DNA from: Paenibacillus ginsengarvi
Lineage (GTDB): Bacteria; Bacillota; Bacilli; Paenibacillales; NBRC-103111
Assembly: GCF_003626695.1 (NCBI RefSeq)
Contig: NZ_RBAH01000012.1
Span: 175,042 to 239,041, forward strand
Length of the DNA stretch: 64,000 bases
Reading direction: 5' to 3'
Both the position numbers and the translations under genes were made by a program. Under the pieces are notes generated by a model. The model had not been told where the DNA came from. It saw only the letters and a list, made by a program, of their open reading frames with translations, and ran no database searches. How positions within the stretch are numbered: the stretch's first letter is position 1; every line of letters starts with the position of its first letter. Positions 17,760 to 26,857 of the stretch are shown piece by piece.

Positions 17760-18947
17760 ATGAGCGTACATTGGCTGCTAATCGTAACGGCGCTGATCCT
17801 ATACTTGCAGGGCAAGCTGTATCAGTGGCAAGGGCTGCGCGGTGTCAACTACCGACGCGAATTTGACGTGTCCGCCTGCTTCCAGGGCGAGGAGGTTCAG
17901 CTAGTCGAGGTCATATCCAACCGCAAGCTGCTGCCGCTGCCATGGCTGAGACTCGAGTCGCTCATGCAGTCGGGTCTCCATTTTCACAGCCAGTCGAATC
18001 TGGATATCTCCAAGGGCGAACTGCTGCAAAACCATCGCAGCTTGTTCAGCCTGATGCCGTATACGCAAATTACGCGCAGGCACCGGGTGCTCTGTCTGAA
18101 GCGGGGCTGCTACGACCTGAAATCGGCGACGATGACGTGCGGCGACCCGCTCGGCCTCTACACTACTTTCCGGTTTTTGCAATTCGACCGGCAGACGAGG
18201 CTGCTCGTATACCCGGAGCGCATCCCGCTCAGTGATATCCCGCTGCCTTCCCACAGCTGGCAAGGAGATGTGACGGTACGGCGCTGGATCCTGGACGATC
18301 CGTTCCGCATCGCAGGCGTACGGCAGTACCAGTACGGGGACACAATGAACATGATCAATTGGAGCGCCACCGCGAGAGCCGGATCGCTTCAGGTGCACCG
18401 GCGGGATTTTACGGCCGATCACCGGATCATGATTATGCTCAACTTCGAGATTACGGAAACGATGTGGGGCGCGGTGACGATTCCCGAGCGGATCGAGAAA
18501 GGCATCGCCTATGCCGCGGCCATCGCAAGCTCGTGCCTCTCTCAGGGGATCGATACCGGTTTTGCCTGCAACGGCGTTTTGATCGACGACCCGGAGAAGC
18601 GGTCGGTGCGCATCCCCCCTTCCGGCGGAGACGCCCATCTGCTTGATCTGTACGAATCGATGGCAATGCTGCAAATCGAGCGTAGCGAAGACTTCTCCGA
18701 TTTTTTGGAATACGATCTGCTCGAAGGGACGAAAAGCACCGACTTTATCGTCATTACGTCGTATGTGAGCGAGAAAATGGAGCGGCAGTTTGACCTTCTG
18801 CGCCATAGCGGCAATGCAGTTCAAATCGTCTCGCTCACGGACGCGCCGCTTCCGTCCTATGGCGAAGGAGACGGCTTCGCTTCGCCGGAAAGCTTCGCCA
18901 TAGGCCGCGACGGCGATAACGGATCCGCGGAAACGAAAGGAGCGTAG
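17760..18947 (+). CDS. DUF58 domain-containing protein
   Basis: 395 residues. One N-terminal membrane segment (WLLIVTALILYLQG), an Ig-like middle region, then the DUF58 block (VRRWILDDPFRIAGVRQYQ and MNMINWSATARAG), related to von Willebrand A folds. It is the usual partner of MoxR ATPases. Start ATG is 6 nt after the moxR stop without a strong SD, so translation is probably coupled. Confidence 0.9.
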   Translation: MSVHWLLIVTALILYLQGKLYQWQGLRGVNYRREFDVSACFQGEEVQLVEVISNRKLLPLPWLRLESLMQSGLHFHSQSNLDISKGELLQNHRSLFSLMPYTQITRRHRVLCLKRGCYDLKSATMTCGDPLGLYTTFRFLQFDRQTRLLVYPERIPLSDIPLPSHSWQGDVTVRRWILDDPFRIAGVRQYQYGDTMNMINWSATARAGSLQVHRRDFTADHRIMIMLNFEITETMWGAVTIPERIEKGIAYAAAIASSCLSQGIDTGFACNGVLIDDPEKRSVRIPPSGGDAHLLDLYESMAMLQIERSEDFSDFLEYDLLEGTKSTDFIVITSYVSEKMERQFDLLRHSGNAVQIVSLTDAPLPSYGEGDGFASPESFAIGRDGDNGSAETKGA

Positions 18948-18954
18948 GGCTGCC

Positions 18955-20262
18955 ATGATTCACGTCAAACGTTTCACACTCGCATGGCTCCAAGGCGCGG
19001 TCGAAATATTCGTGTATTTCCCGGTATTCGTCGCGCTATACGTCCTTTTCCCGCATATTTATCCGAATTTGGCCGCCAGTCTGGCCGGCTTGTCCGTTTT
19101 TTACCTGCTCGGCTATGCGTTTCATTATGTGTTTCCGTCCGTTTGGCGGTGGGTCGGCTTGCTTGCCGCCGTCGCCTTACCCGGAGCCCTTACGTGGCTC
19201 CTATCCCAGCACGCTTTTAATGTGAACATCTTCCTTCCCGCTCTGCTCGCCTGGTTTCGCGGCCGCCATAACCGGCTCTCGGGCTGGGACAACTCGTTTC
19301 CGGCCGGACTGCTCTGGATCGGACTGCTGCTCTACTTTTTTGCGTCCTTCCTCTATCCACGGATGGCGCAAACCTGGCAGTATGCCCCATGGGTTACAGG
19401 CTTCGGCATCGTCACGCTCGCGCTGACGCTGTATCGGACGAACGCCCTGACGCTAAGGTCGGAGCAGACGGGCATGAACGGCGGCGAGCGAACGCAAGTA
19501 AGCCGGGAAACGAAATGGCGCAACCGCTCTCTCGTTCTGACGCTGTTTGCCATTATCGTCTTTATCGCCGCCTTTCGCACGATCGCCTCCGCGTTCAAGC
19601 AGGCGGGCGAATTTCTGTTCTACGGCGCAATTAATCTGTTCTTGAAGTTTCTGAATTTGCTAGGAGACGGGCAATCGAACCCGCCGCCGAAGCGGCAGTT
19701 GGAAGACGATTTGTTAGACCAGGGCGGAGAACCGTCGACCTTCGCGCTGATTATGGAGCAGGTGCTGTACGCAATAGGCATCCTGTTGACGCTCGCCCTG
19801 CTCATATGGCTGCTGGTTTTCCTGAGCAAGCACATCAGGCGGTGGATCGCTCAGTTACTCGGCTGGTACGGGGAAAGACTGGACGACCGGAGCGGCGCGG
19901 GTTATGTCGACGAAAAGGAGTCGCTGCTGGATGGCCGGGAATGGACGCGGCAGCGCACCAAACAGTGGAAGGAGCGAATCGCCGGCCTGTTCCGCAAGGA
20001 GCCGGGCTGGGACGAGCTCGCGGACAATCGCGAACGGGTTCGCCGCGCCTATCTGCTCGTACTGCTCGGGAGAATCGCCGCCGGCTACAAGCATAGCGAG
20101 GCGCGAACGCCGCGCGAAACCGGCCGGGAGCTGAACCGCCGAGCCCCTCTGGGGCAGGAGGAGACAGCCGTGCTTTCGCTGTACGAGGAAGCCCGCTACA
20201 GCGGCAAACCGATCACCGACGAGGATGCCGCAAAGGTGAAACGTTTGTTCGATCGCAAATAA
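18955..20262 (+). CDS. DUF4129 domain membrane protein
   Basis: 435 residues with about five N-terminal membrane helices, another pair around residues 185-225 and 262-282, and a cytoplasmic C-terminus ending in the DUF4129 helical motif (REAYLLVLL-like RRAYLLVLLGRI, then ARTPRETGREL and EARYSGKPI). It completes the MoxR-DUF58-DUF4129 module. A transglutaminase domain often fused in relatives is absent here. Confidence 0.82.
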   Translation: MIHVKRFTLAWLQGAVEIFVYFPVFVALYVLFPHIYPNLAASLAGLSVFYLLGYAFHYVFPSVWRWVGLLAAVALPGALTWLLSQHAFNVNIFLPALLAWFRGRHNRLSGWDNSFPAGLLWIGLLLYFFASFLYPRMAQTWQYAPWVTGFGIVTLALTLYRTNALTLRSEQTGMNGGERTQVSRETKWRNRSLVLTLFAIIVFIAAFRTIASAFKQAGEFLFYGAINLFLKFLNLLGDGQSNPPPKRQLEDDLLDQGGEPSTFALIMEQVLYAIGILLTLALLIWLLVFLSKHIRRWIAQLLGWYGERLDDRSGAGYVDEKESLLDGREWTRQRTKQWKERIAGLFRKEPGWDELADNRERVRRAYLLVLLGRIAAGYKHSEARTPRETGRELNRRAPLGQEETAVLSLYEEARYSGKPITDEDAAKVKRLFDRK

Positions 20263-20314
20263 TCGGATACAATACGGTACAGCGAGATTTACACGGAAAC
20301 GGGAGGACGCAGGC

Positions 20315-21193
20315 ATGGAGCTTGAATCGGCTTACGAAACGTACAAACGGCTGATGTTCTCCATCGCGTATCGAATGCTCGGTTCGGTAGCGGAAGCGGA
20401 GGACGTCGTGCAGGACGTATTCGTCACGCTTCATGGACCCGAGCCGGAGGAGATACGCGATATGAAGGCGTTTCTGTGCCGGGCCGTAACGAACCGGTGC
20501 TTGAACGTGCTCCAATCGGCCAGACATCGAAAAGAGGTGTATCCGGGGCCCTGGCTTCCCGAACCGCTTTATGACGCCGGCGGCACAGAGCCGTCACGGC
20601 GTCTGGAGCTTGCGGAAGAGATCAAGTACGCCTACCTCGTTTTGCTGGAGCGGCTGTCTCCGGTAGAAAGGGCCGTTTACGTACTGAGAGAGGCCTACGC
20701 CTTCGAATATGAGGAAATCGCGCGAATGATCGGCAAGTCGCCGGACCATTGCCGTAAAATACTTAGCCGTGCACGCAGCAAATTAAACAAGACGGACGCG
20801 GACGGCTCCGGAAAACCTGCCGACTATGACGACAAGCAGCAAACCGCCGCCCTGCGGTTTATCGATGCGCTGCGCCGCGGCAGCATAACGGACGCCGTAA
20901 GCCTGCTCTCCGAACAAGTCGTCCTCGTGACGGACGGCGGGGGCAAAGTTCCTTCCGCCTTGCGGCCGCTTGCCGGCATCGGGCGGGTCGGCGCTTTTCT
21001 CGGCGGGATCGCCTCCAAAGGCGTGTTCGATCTCGGTGTTCTTGCCGCCTCCGTCAACGGCGAAACGGGCATGCTGCTGCGTCGCGACGGGCTGCCAGAC
21101 GCCGTTTGGACGTTCGCGGTGGATTCTCATACGGGACAAATCGTCGGCATTTACGCAGTCAATAACCCGGATAAATTGCACGGCAACGAATAA
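20315..21193 (+). CDS. ECF41-group RNA polymerase sigma factor
   Basis: 292 residues: sigma2 (AYRMLGSVAEAEDVVQDVF), sigma4 (EEIARMIGKSPDHCRKILSR) and a SnoaL-like C-terminal domain that replaces an anti-sigma factor. All three ECF41 signatures are present: WLPEP (80-84) in the linker, DGGGKV (207-212) and NPDKL (284-288). In ECF41 sigmas the C-terminal domain tunes activity, and the target is usually the adjacent carboxymuconolactone decarboxylase-like gene, found here 97 nt downstream. Confidence 0.94.
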   Translation: MELESAYETYKRLMFSIAYRMLGSVAEAEDVVQDVFVTLHGPEPEEIRDMKAFLCRAVTNRCLNVLQSARHRKEVYPGPWLPEPLYDAGGTEPSRRLELAEEIKYAYLVLLERLSPVERAVYVLREAYAFEYEEIARMIGKSPDHCRKILSRARSKLNKTDADGSGKPADYDDKQQTAALRFIDALRRGSITDAVSLLSEQVVLVTDGGGKVPSALRPLAGIGRVGAFLGGIASKGVFDLGVLAASVNGETGMLLRRDGLPDAVWTFAVDSHTGQIVGIYAVNNPDKLHGNE

Positions 21194-21213
21194 CGGAAAA
21201 TTTCCGCGTCCGT

Positions 21214-21240
21214 TGTCACAAAATAGTCCTGTACGTTGTC
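21214..21240 (+). promoter_or_regulatory. Predicted ECF41 target promoter
   Basis: TGTCACA (21214-21220), 16 nt, then TGTC (21237-21240). The described ECF41 consensus is TGTCACA-N16-CGTC, so only one base differs. It lies 50 bp upstream of the AhpD-like gene start. A CGGAAA-A-TTTCCG palindrome sits just before it, after the sigma gene stop. Confidence 0.8.
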
Positions 21241-21290
21241 TTATGGGTGAAACACCATTTCAATCCCGGACGGGACAGGAGGAAACGACG

Positions 21291-21737
21291 ATGGAAACCC
21301 GTTTTTTGATGAATAAGGCAGCCCCAGGCGGTTACGAAGCGATGCTCGGGCTCGAGAAATTCGTAGAGGGCTCAAGCATCCCGAAATCCTTGCGCGAACT
21401 TATTAAAATACGCGCCTCGCAAATCAATTCGTGCGCCTTCTGCATTGACATGCATACGAAGGAAGCCCGCAAGCTGGGAGAGACGGAACAGCGCATTTAC
21501 GCGCTGAACGCCTGGAGGGAGACCCCGTTCTTCACCGCGGAAGAACGGGCTGTGCTCGCCTTGACCGAAGCGGTTACGCTTGTAGCGGATACGCACGTTC
21601 CCGATGACGTGTATGAGGATGTACGCCGCTTCTATGACGAGCGGCAAACGGCGGAAATCGTCATGCAGATCGTTACGATCAACGCCTGGAATCGGATCGG
21701 CGTCACGACGAGGCTCATGCCCGCCGAAAGCAAATAA
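21291..21737 (+). CDS. AhpD-like carboxymuconolactone decarboxylase family protein
   Basis: 148 residues. The CAFCIDMHTKEA motif holds Cys48, Cys51 and His55, the AhpD-type peroxidase/redox centre; then EERAVLALTEAVTLV and VTINAWNRIGV. Genes of this family are the typical partner and target of ECF41 sigma factors. ATG at 21291 follows GACAGGAGGAAACGACG. A terminator follows. Confidence 0.92.
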   Translation: METRFLMNKAAPGGYEAMLGLEKFVEGSSIPKSLRELIKIRASQINSCAFCIDMHTKEARKLGETEQRIYALNAWRETPFFTAEERAVLALTEAVTLVADTHVPDDVYEDVRRFYDERQTAEIVMQIVTINAWNRIGVTTRLMPAESK

Positions 21738-21754
21738 ATACGGCGGTAAAGCGC

Positions 21755-21794
21755 AAAGAGACTTCTTCCCGGCTTATCCGGAAGAAGTCTCTTT
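21755..21794. terminator. Strong hairpin terminator
   Basis: AAAGAGACTTCTTCC (21755-21769) pairs over 15 perfect bp with GGAAGAAGTCTCTTT (21780-21794). It separates the convergent AhpD-like and DUF2500 genes and can work on both strands. Confidence 0.88.
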
Positions 21795-21830
21795 GTACTT
21801 GGAAAGTGATGGGTCGGGCGGCCGCTCCGG

Positions 21831-22226
21831 CTATATGGCGCGCTCGAAGGCTACGATCCACTCGCCTTGAACGGCGGCGTATCCTTGATCGCCTTCGACA
21901 ACGAGACCGAACAAGTTTTTCGTGTCGAGGTACTCTTTGCGCTCGCCGCCATCAAACTCCAGCGTAATGTAGTAGTACGTCCTTGACGAATGAACTGGCT
22001 GCATGACGCCATTCGCATTGTGATGATGGGTCGTATGATTGCGAACCTCCATCCGCTTGGCCACGACCCGGGCGAAGACGGACTCGCGCGGAGCGCTCGC
22101 ATTGTTATAGTACCGTTTGACGTTCCGGATCAGGCCGAAAATGACGATCGCGAACACGAGCAAGAAAATAATAGGAACGGCTGAAAATATGCCGCCGCCA
22201 TAGCCGAACGGTCCGATATCAAACAT
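21831..22226 (-). CDS. DUF2500 domain-containing membrane protein
   Basis: 131 residues. One N-terminal membrane helix (VPIIFLLVFAIVIFGLIRNV), then a beta-rich DUF2500-type domain with ARVVAKRMEVRN, a His-rich turn and YYYITLEFDGGERKEY. The family is a small envelope protein of unknown function. Not in an obvious operon. Confidence 0.82.
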   Translation of the reverse strand: MFDIGPFGYGGGIFSAVPIIFLLVFAIVIFGLIRNVKRYYNNASAPRESVFARVVAKRMEVRNHTTHHHNANGVMQPVHSSRTYYYITLEFDGGERKEYLDTKNLFGLVVEGDQGYAAVQGEWIVAFERAI

Positions 22227-22350
22227 GCGACAGCTCCTCTCCGGTATGGGTTGTATTATACTACGTTAAGACGGCGGCTAAGTTCCCACCGGCAAACAAC
22301 CCGGACCGTATGGGCCCGGGTTCACTGTAAGGAACGCGCATGGATGTGCG

Positions 22351-22602
22351 CTATCCGTTCGCCTTTGGGGAACGCCGGCTAAGCACCAGCCCGAGCAGCC
22401 CCGCCGCAACCGAAAAAATACCGCAATACCAATTGGCTTCCTGCACCGATACGGTTTTCCACCAGACAACTACATGTACAAGCTGCCCCATCGGCGTAAA
22501 TACGAGCCATAGAAACAAACATGCCGCGATCAGCAGCGGCTGGACAAGACGAGCCGCTATTTTCGCCTTCTTTCGGTTTTCCGTGCCGTTTGTTGATTTC
22601 AT
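22351..22602 (-). CDS. Small two-helix membrane protein
   Basis: Unrecognised family, about 83 residues: basic N-terminus, helix 1 (LLIAACLFLWLVFTPMGQLV), short loop, helix 2 (WYCGIFSVAAGLLGLVLS), basic tail. ATG at 22602 follows GGGGGGAAC and GTGGAG; an upstream in-frame ATG at 22656 lacks an SD. The gap to the DUF2500 gene (22227-22350) has an imperfect AACCCGG/CCGGGTT hairpin. Confidence 0.65.
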   Translation of the reverse strand: MKSTNGTENRKKAKIAARLVQPLLIAACLFLWLVFTPMGQLVHVVVWWKTVSVQEANWYCGIFSVAAGLLGLVLSRRSPKANG

Positions 22603-22707
22603 CTCCACTTCTTGTTCCCCCCGCGTTTTTTTATCTGTACGCGATAATACTTCCATCCGAATCGGCTTATTGTGGCCGTTAGCTCCTCATGGAGCTTTAT
22701 GGTTTAA

Positions 22708-23910
22708 CTAGCGCAACCGATCGAGCTTGTCCGCCAGCGCCCGCTGCAGGAACGGCGATATCCCGAGTATCTCCGCGAACCGCTCATAGGCCGCTGCCTC
22801 GGCGTCCGCCCTTCCGTCCCCGCTTTGCGCTTTTGCCTTTTCGGCGCCTCCCTGTTCCTTGACGGCCCGAATAAGCAAATTTTTCGGCGTATGCTCCATA
22901 TCGATAAATTCCAATACTTGCGTCTTGTAGCCGAGTTGCTCCAGCAGCTGCGCCCTGGCCGCATCCGTCACGAGCGAAGCGAACCGCTCCTTTAAAATGC
23001 CATGCTTCAGCAAAGGCGCCAGCGCCTCGTTGCGAATTTGCCCGAACAGCTCATGCTGGCAGCACGGGACGGACAGGATGACCGACGCGCCCCAGCGCAC
23101 GGCCTTCTCCAGCGCCGCATCCGTTGCCGTATCGCAGGCGTGCAGCGTCACGACCATGTCGACCTCGTCCGTCTCGTCGTACCGGTTGATGTCGCCTACG
23201 AGAAAGCGCAGCCGTTCATAGCGGAGCCTTTCGGCCAGATCGTTGCAATGGCGGATAACGTCTTCCTTGAGATCGAGGCCGACCACTTGCAAGTCAAGTC
23301 CGCGAATCTCGTTCAAGTAATGGTACAACGCGAACGTTAAATACGACTTGCCGCAGCCGAAATCGACGATGCGAATGGTCCGGTTTTGCGGTAAATGCGG
23401 GACGACATCGTCGATCATCTCAAGGAAACGATTAATCTGCTTAAACTTATCGTATTTGGCCGCCAGCACCTTGCCTTGCGCGTTCATAACGCCGAGCTCG
23501 ACCAAAAACGGCACGGGCTCCCCTTCCTCGAGCAAGTACCGCTTCTTGCGATTGTGAGCGAGGTCCACGTTCGTTTTCGTTGCTTTCTTCTTCAGGACGG
23601 TCACTTCGCCCTTCTTGTTCAGCAACACATGATAGTCCGCTTCGCTCGTTTGCAGCAGCGCCTGCTTGTAGTGCGTCAGCAGCAGCTCCTCCGTCCGGGC
23701 GGCTGCCTGTCTAGGCTCCACGTTTTCATGCAGCACTTTCGTTCCGGTGTAGTGGGCGAATTGGTAATGAAGCCCGGTTTTCAGATTAACCGGCTTGATT
23801 TTGACTTTGTCGGCTGTTGCGCCGCTGCCTTTACGAAGCTGGCTGAGCACCGCCTGCGTCCATATGCCCGTTTCTACGGTTCTTTTCAATACTTCCGTCA
23901 ACGATTCCAT
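22708..23910 (-). CDS. Class I SAM-dependent methyltransferase
   Basis: 400 residues: an N-terminal region of about 160 residues without recognised domain, then a Rossmann methyltransferase with motif I IRIVDFGCGKSYLTFALYHY, an acidic loop VVGLDLKEDVI, GDINRYD, and VVTLHACDTATD followed by SVPCCQHEL. The HACD and PCCQH blocks recall the METTL25/methyltransf_32 group, suggesting an RNA or protein substrate; that is inference. ATG at 23910 follows GGGGGACCTA and is preferred to TTG at 23922. Confidence 0.83.
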   Translation of the reverse strand: MESLTEVLKRTVETGIWTQAVLSQLRKGSGATADKVKIKPVNLKTGLHYQFAHYTGTKVLHENVEPRQAAARTEELLLTHYKQALLQTSEADYHVLLNKKGEVTVLKKKATKTNVDLAHNRKKRYLLEEGEPVPFLVELGVMNAQGKVLAAKYDKFKQINRFLEMIDDVVPHLPQNRTIRIVDFGCGKSYLTFALYHYLNEIRGLDLQVVGLDLKEDVIRHCNDLAERLRYERLRFLVGDINRYDETDEVDMVVTLHACDTATDAALEKAVRWGASVILSVPCCQHELFGQIRNEALAPLLKHGILKERFASLVTDAARAQLLEQLGYKTQVLEFIDMEHTPKNLLIRAVKEQGGAEKAKAQSGDGRADAEAAAYERFAEILGISPFLQRALADKLDRLR

Positions 23911-24008
23911 TAGGTCCCCCAAAAGTGAAGCTTATGCTCGTTTTGTTATGGGAACCATTATACTTCATTACAGTTGACGAATAAAAGGAAAGAGCTGACG
24001 CATAGCCG

Positions 24009-25058
24009 CTACTTCGCCTCCACAACGATACTGCCATACAGTCGGCCGCCGATAAACGCCATCAGCCGCCATTTCCCCCGCTTCGGCAGCATCATCATCG
24101 AAGGGAACGCCGCATCCGCCCCGTTCAAGGCGGAGCCGAGCCGCTCGACGTCGAACACATCCGTGAGCTGCTGCGTACCTTGCCGGACCGCCTTGATCTC
24201 GAGCCGGCCGCCCAGCTCCTCCGGATTGCCCCAAAAATGCCACATATACTTATTCGCCTTCCCTGCCGTAAAACCGATCACGTCAATAAAGCCGAGCCGC
24301 TGGGCAATACCCCTCATCTCGTAGGCGCCGCTTCTGAATGTCGGACTAACCTCCCACGGACCGTCGGCTACATCGAATACGACATCGGCATACCGCTCCC
24401 CGTCCAAATAAACGATGAAATCCCACTCCCCCGGGAGCGGCAGCGCAAAACGGGTGGCAATCCGAGTGATTTCCGTATCCGCCGAACCGGGCCCGGTAGT
24501 GGTCCGATAAGCTTGCCCGACCTCCGACACTTTCGTTTCCGCTAGCTCCTCCAGCTTAGTTCCGGTTTCGCGATGCACCCCCTCGATTCGAATTAGGCTG
24601 TCCTTCAGCCGTTCGATTGGCGTATACAAATTCCACCAGCAGCCGGCGGACGCTCCCGCGGCGTAATCGCCTCCGGGAAAAGCCTCTACTAATTTGACGT
24701 TATTTTCAGCATAAAGGTTACGTGTAATCCTTTCATTCCCAATTTCTTTATCGGCCGGCCAGATGCCCTTGCCCGGCGAGGACGGCTCCGCCGGAAGCCA
24801 CGCCACCGCTGCCGCCAGCAGAAGGCCCGCAGCAGACAGCGCTCCCGCCGCATAAACGGCTCTGTTCCGTCCGCGCCCCTTTTCTCCGTATAGCCTTTCG
24901 ATCACGCGCCGCCGCGAGTTTTCACCGAATGCGCCTTCCGGATAAGGCGAGTCCCGCAATTGTCCGTACCAAAAAGGTTTCGTCTCCCCGGACCGGACCG
25001 CCCGCCGTCCTTTGGCGTACCGATTGTCTGCCCCGCTGCTTCGCTTCCCTTCCGTCAT
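24009..25058 (-). CDS. DUF4871-type membrane protein, partner of the adjacent ECF sigma factor
   Basis: 349 residues: cytoplasmic N-terminus of about 65 residues with Trp and Pro-rich SPYPEGAFGE, one membrane helix (AVYAAGALSAAGLLLAAAVAWL), then a long extracytoplasmic part ending in GKWRLMAFIGGRLYGSIVVE, an Ig-like DUF4871-type strand set. Its start overlaps the sigma factor stop as ATGA. Topology and coupling suggest an anti-sigma or co-sensor; no zinc-binding anti-sigma motif is seen. Confidence 0.75.
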   Translation of the reverse strand: MTEGKRSSGADNRYAKGRRAVRSGETKPFWYGQLRDSPYPEGAFGENSRRRVIERLYGEKGRGRNRAVYAAGALSAAGLLLAAAVAWLPAEPSSPGKGIWPADKEIGNERITRNLYAENNVKLVEAFPGGDYAAGASAGCWWNLYTPIERLKDSLIRIEGVHRETGTKLEELAETKVSEVGQAYRTTTGPGSADTEITRIATRFALPLPGEWDFIVYLDGERYADVVFDVADGPWEVSPTFRSGAYEMRGIAQRLGFIDVIGFTAGKANKYMWHFWGNPEELGGRLEIKAVRQGTQQLTDVFDVERLGSALNGADAAFPSMMMLPKRGKWRLMAFIGGRLYGSIVVEAK

Positions 25059-25588
25059 TCGCCCTCTACCTCCTTTAGGCTTTTCTCGACTTTCGCCCGT
25101 GCCCGGTGCAGCCGGGATTTCACCGTTCCTTCGGAAATGCCGAGCACCTCGGCCATTTCCCGGTAAGACAGCTCGTAGTGGGCGTCCAGCACAATCACCT
25201 CACGATATTTGGCAGGCATCGCCAACACGGCCGCCCAAACGTCCCGCTCTGCTTCACGGTCCATGACAATATGCTCGGCGGAACGAGCGGCTGTGTCCGT
25301 TTTCGGTGCAAACAGGCCGAACAGTGTCACTTTGCGCACAAAGGCCGAGCGCATATAATTAAATGCGGTCCGGCGCGTAATGCGCAGCAGCCATGTTTTC
25401 ACCGAGCATTCCCCGCGAAACGAAGCCAGATGGCGATACGCCTTCCAGAACACGTCCTGGGCAATGTCGTCGGCCGCATCCCGGCGGCCGGTCAAATAAC
25501 AAGCGTACCTCCACACATCGTCCCCGAACGTGCGCATCAGATCGTTCAGCAGCGCTTCCGGATCGCCGGACGCTGCGAGATGGCGCAT
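25055..25588 (-). CDS. ECF RNA polymerase sigma factor
   Basis: About 177 residues with sigma2 (FGDDVWRYACYLTGRRDAADD, DVFWKAYRHLASFRGE, TWLLRITRRTAFNYMR) and sigma4 (MPAKYREVIVLDAHYELSYR, LGISEGTVKSRLHRARAKVE). The start is uncertain: ATG at 25588 begins at the conserved region; in-frame TTG at 25603 lies closer to GGGGGCGAGC. The frame further upstream has no sigma similarity. Co-transcribed with the DUF4871 membrane gene. Confidence 0.88.
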   Translation of the reverse strand: MRHLAASGDPEALLNDLMRTFGDDVWRYACYLTGRRDAADDIAQDVFWKAYRHLASFRGECSVKTWLLRITRRTAFNYMRSAFVRKVTLFGLFAPKTDTAARSAEHIVMDREAERDVWAAVLAMPAKYREVIVLDAHYELSYREMAEVLGISEGTVKSRLHRARAKVEKSLKEVEGE

Positions 25589-25827
25589 ATAATGATCGCT
25601 CAAAAGCGTCGCTCGCCCCCTTCCCCACACTCCGCTTATTCGCCTAAATACCGGTACGCCGTTTCTGCCGGCCTTACGCGAGCCAAGCGAAACTGTCTCT
25701 CTCCAAATAGACACCGTACACTAATCAAATGTTCCATTTCCGCTGATCCATACCGCTCTTTCTTCTAAAGACGTCCGGCTCCTCATACAAATAGTACAAT
25801 GAAACGAACCGGATTGGGGGATCTCTC

Positions 25828-26754
25828 ATGGCAACAAGGCCGCCTATATTGCTGCAGGGCGACACGGTCGGGATCGTGACGTTAGGCAGCCCGCTCGATA
25901 AACAGACGATCGATACCGGCGTGGAATCGCTGACCAATATGGGCTTCAAGGTCGTGCTGGGCCGTTACGTATATGCATCGACCGGCTTCCTCGCCGGAGA
26001 TGACCGGCAGCGGGCGGGCGACCTGATGAGCATGTTCCGCAATACTAACGTCCGGCTTATTTTACCGACTCGCGGCGGGGTCGGCGTTGCCGGCATTTTG
26101 CCTTACCTTGATTTCGGCGTCATCCGCCGCAACCCGAAAATCGTATCCGGCTACAGCGACATTACCGTACTGCTGAACGCCTTGTACCAATTCGCCGGCC
26201 TCATCACGCTGCAAAGCCTGATGCTGCTTAATTTCAACAACGCCACCCCCGCTTACAATTACGATCAGTTTTTTACGGCGACATCGACGCTGACCTCGCC
26301 CCGGATCGTGCAGAACCCGCCCGGCATGCCCCTGGTCAGCCTCGTCCCCGGCAATGTAACCGGCGCTCTCGTCGGCGGCAATCTGACCTCGTTCACGGAC
26401 GTTATCGGCACCCCTTACGATATTCCTACCAAAGGACGGATTCTGGTGCTGGAAGAGACGCACGAGCCGATCAATAAAGTGTACCGGATGCTGAACCGGA
26501 TGAAGCTGGCCGGCAAGTTCGACGACTGCCTTGGCATCGTCATGGGAGAATGCACGAATTGTCCGTCCGCCTACGGAGAGACGTACCGCGAATTGATCCG
26601 CAGCGTGCTTGTTCCGCTCGGCAAACCTCTACTGACGGGTCTCGCCACCGCTCACGGACTGTACAAAGCGGCGGTACCGATCGGCGCGAGAGTGAATTTG
26701 AATGCCGACAACAGCACGCTAACCGTGCTGGAGCCCACCGTTTCCCCTCCTTAA
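25828..26754 (+). CDS. S66 family (LD-carboxypeptidase-like) protein, catalytic Ser apparently absent
   Basis: 308 residues with S66 architecture: GDTVGIVTLGSPLDKQ start, GRYVYASTGFLAGDDRQRAGDL, IVSGYSDITVLLNAL, LEETHEPINKVYRML (Glu), and GLATAHGLYKAAVPIGARV (His). LD-carboxypeptidases cleave the terminal D-Ala of muropeptide tetrapeptides using Ser-Glu-His. The usual RGGYGASRLL-type nucleophile elbow reads RGGVGVAGIL here, with no Ser. It may be non-catalytic or use another residue. Confidence 0.82.
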   Translation: MATRPPILLQGDTVGIVTLGSPLDKQTIDTGVESLTNMGFKVVLGRYVYASTGFLAGDDRQRAGDLMSMFRNTNVRLILPTRGGVGVAGILPYLDFGVIRRNPKIVSGYSDITVLLNALYQFAGLITLQSLMLLNFNNATPAYNYDQFFTATSTLTSPRIVQNPPGMPLVSLVPGNVTGALVGGNLTSFTDVIGTPYDIPTKGRILVLEETHEPINKVYRMLNRMKLAGKFDDCLGIVMGECTNCPSAYGETYRELIRSVLVPLGKPLLTGLATAHGLYKAAVPIGARVNLNADNSTLTVLEPTVSPP

Positions 26755-26815
26755 AGCACCGCCCGACCGGCGGCTGCCAATACTTACTAGTATAAAAACA
26801 AGGCTGCAATCCTTT

Positions 26816-26837
26816 AAGATGGAAAAGTATCCATCTT
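26816..26837 (+). promoter_or_regulatory. Hairpin directly before the SD of the LysM-M23 gene
   Basis: AAGATGGA (26816-26823) pairs with TCCATCTT (26830-26837) around a 6-nt loop. The SD AAAGGAGTGAG begins 3 nt later. A TATAAA at about 26791-26796 could be the -10. The hairpin may shape the mRNA 5' end or its decay. Confidence 0.5.
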
Positions 26838-26857
26838 CCAAAGGAGTGAGCCCTACA

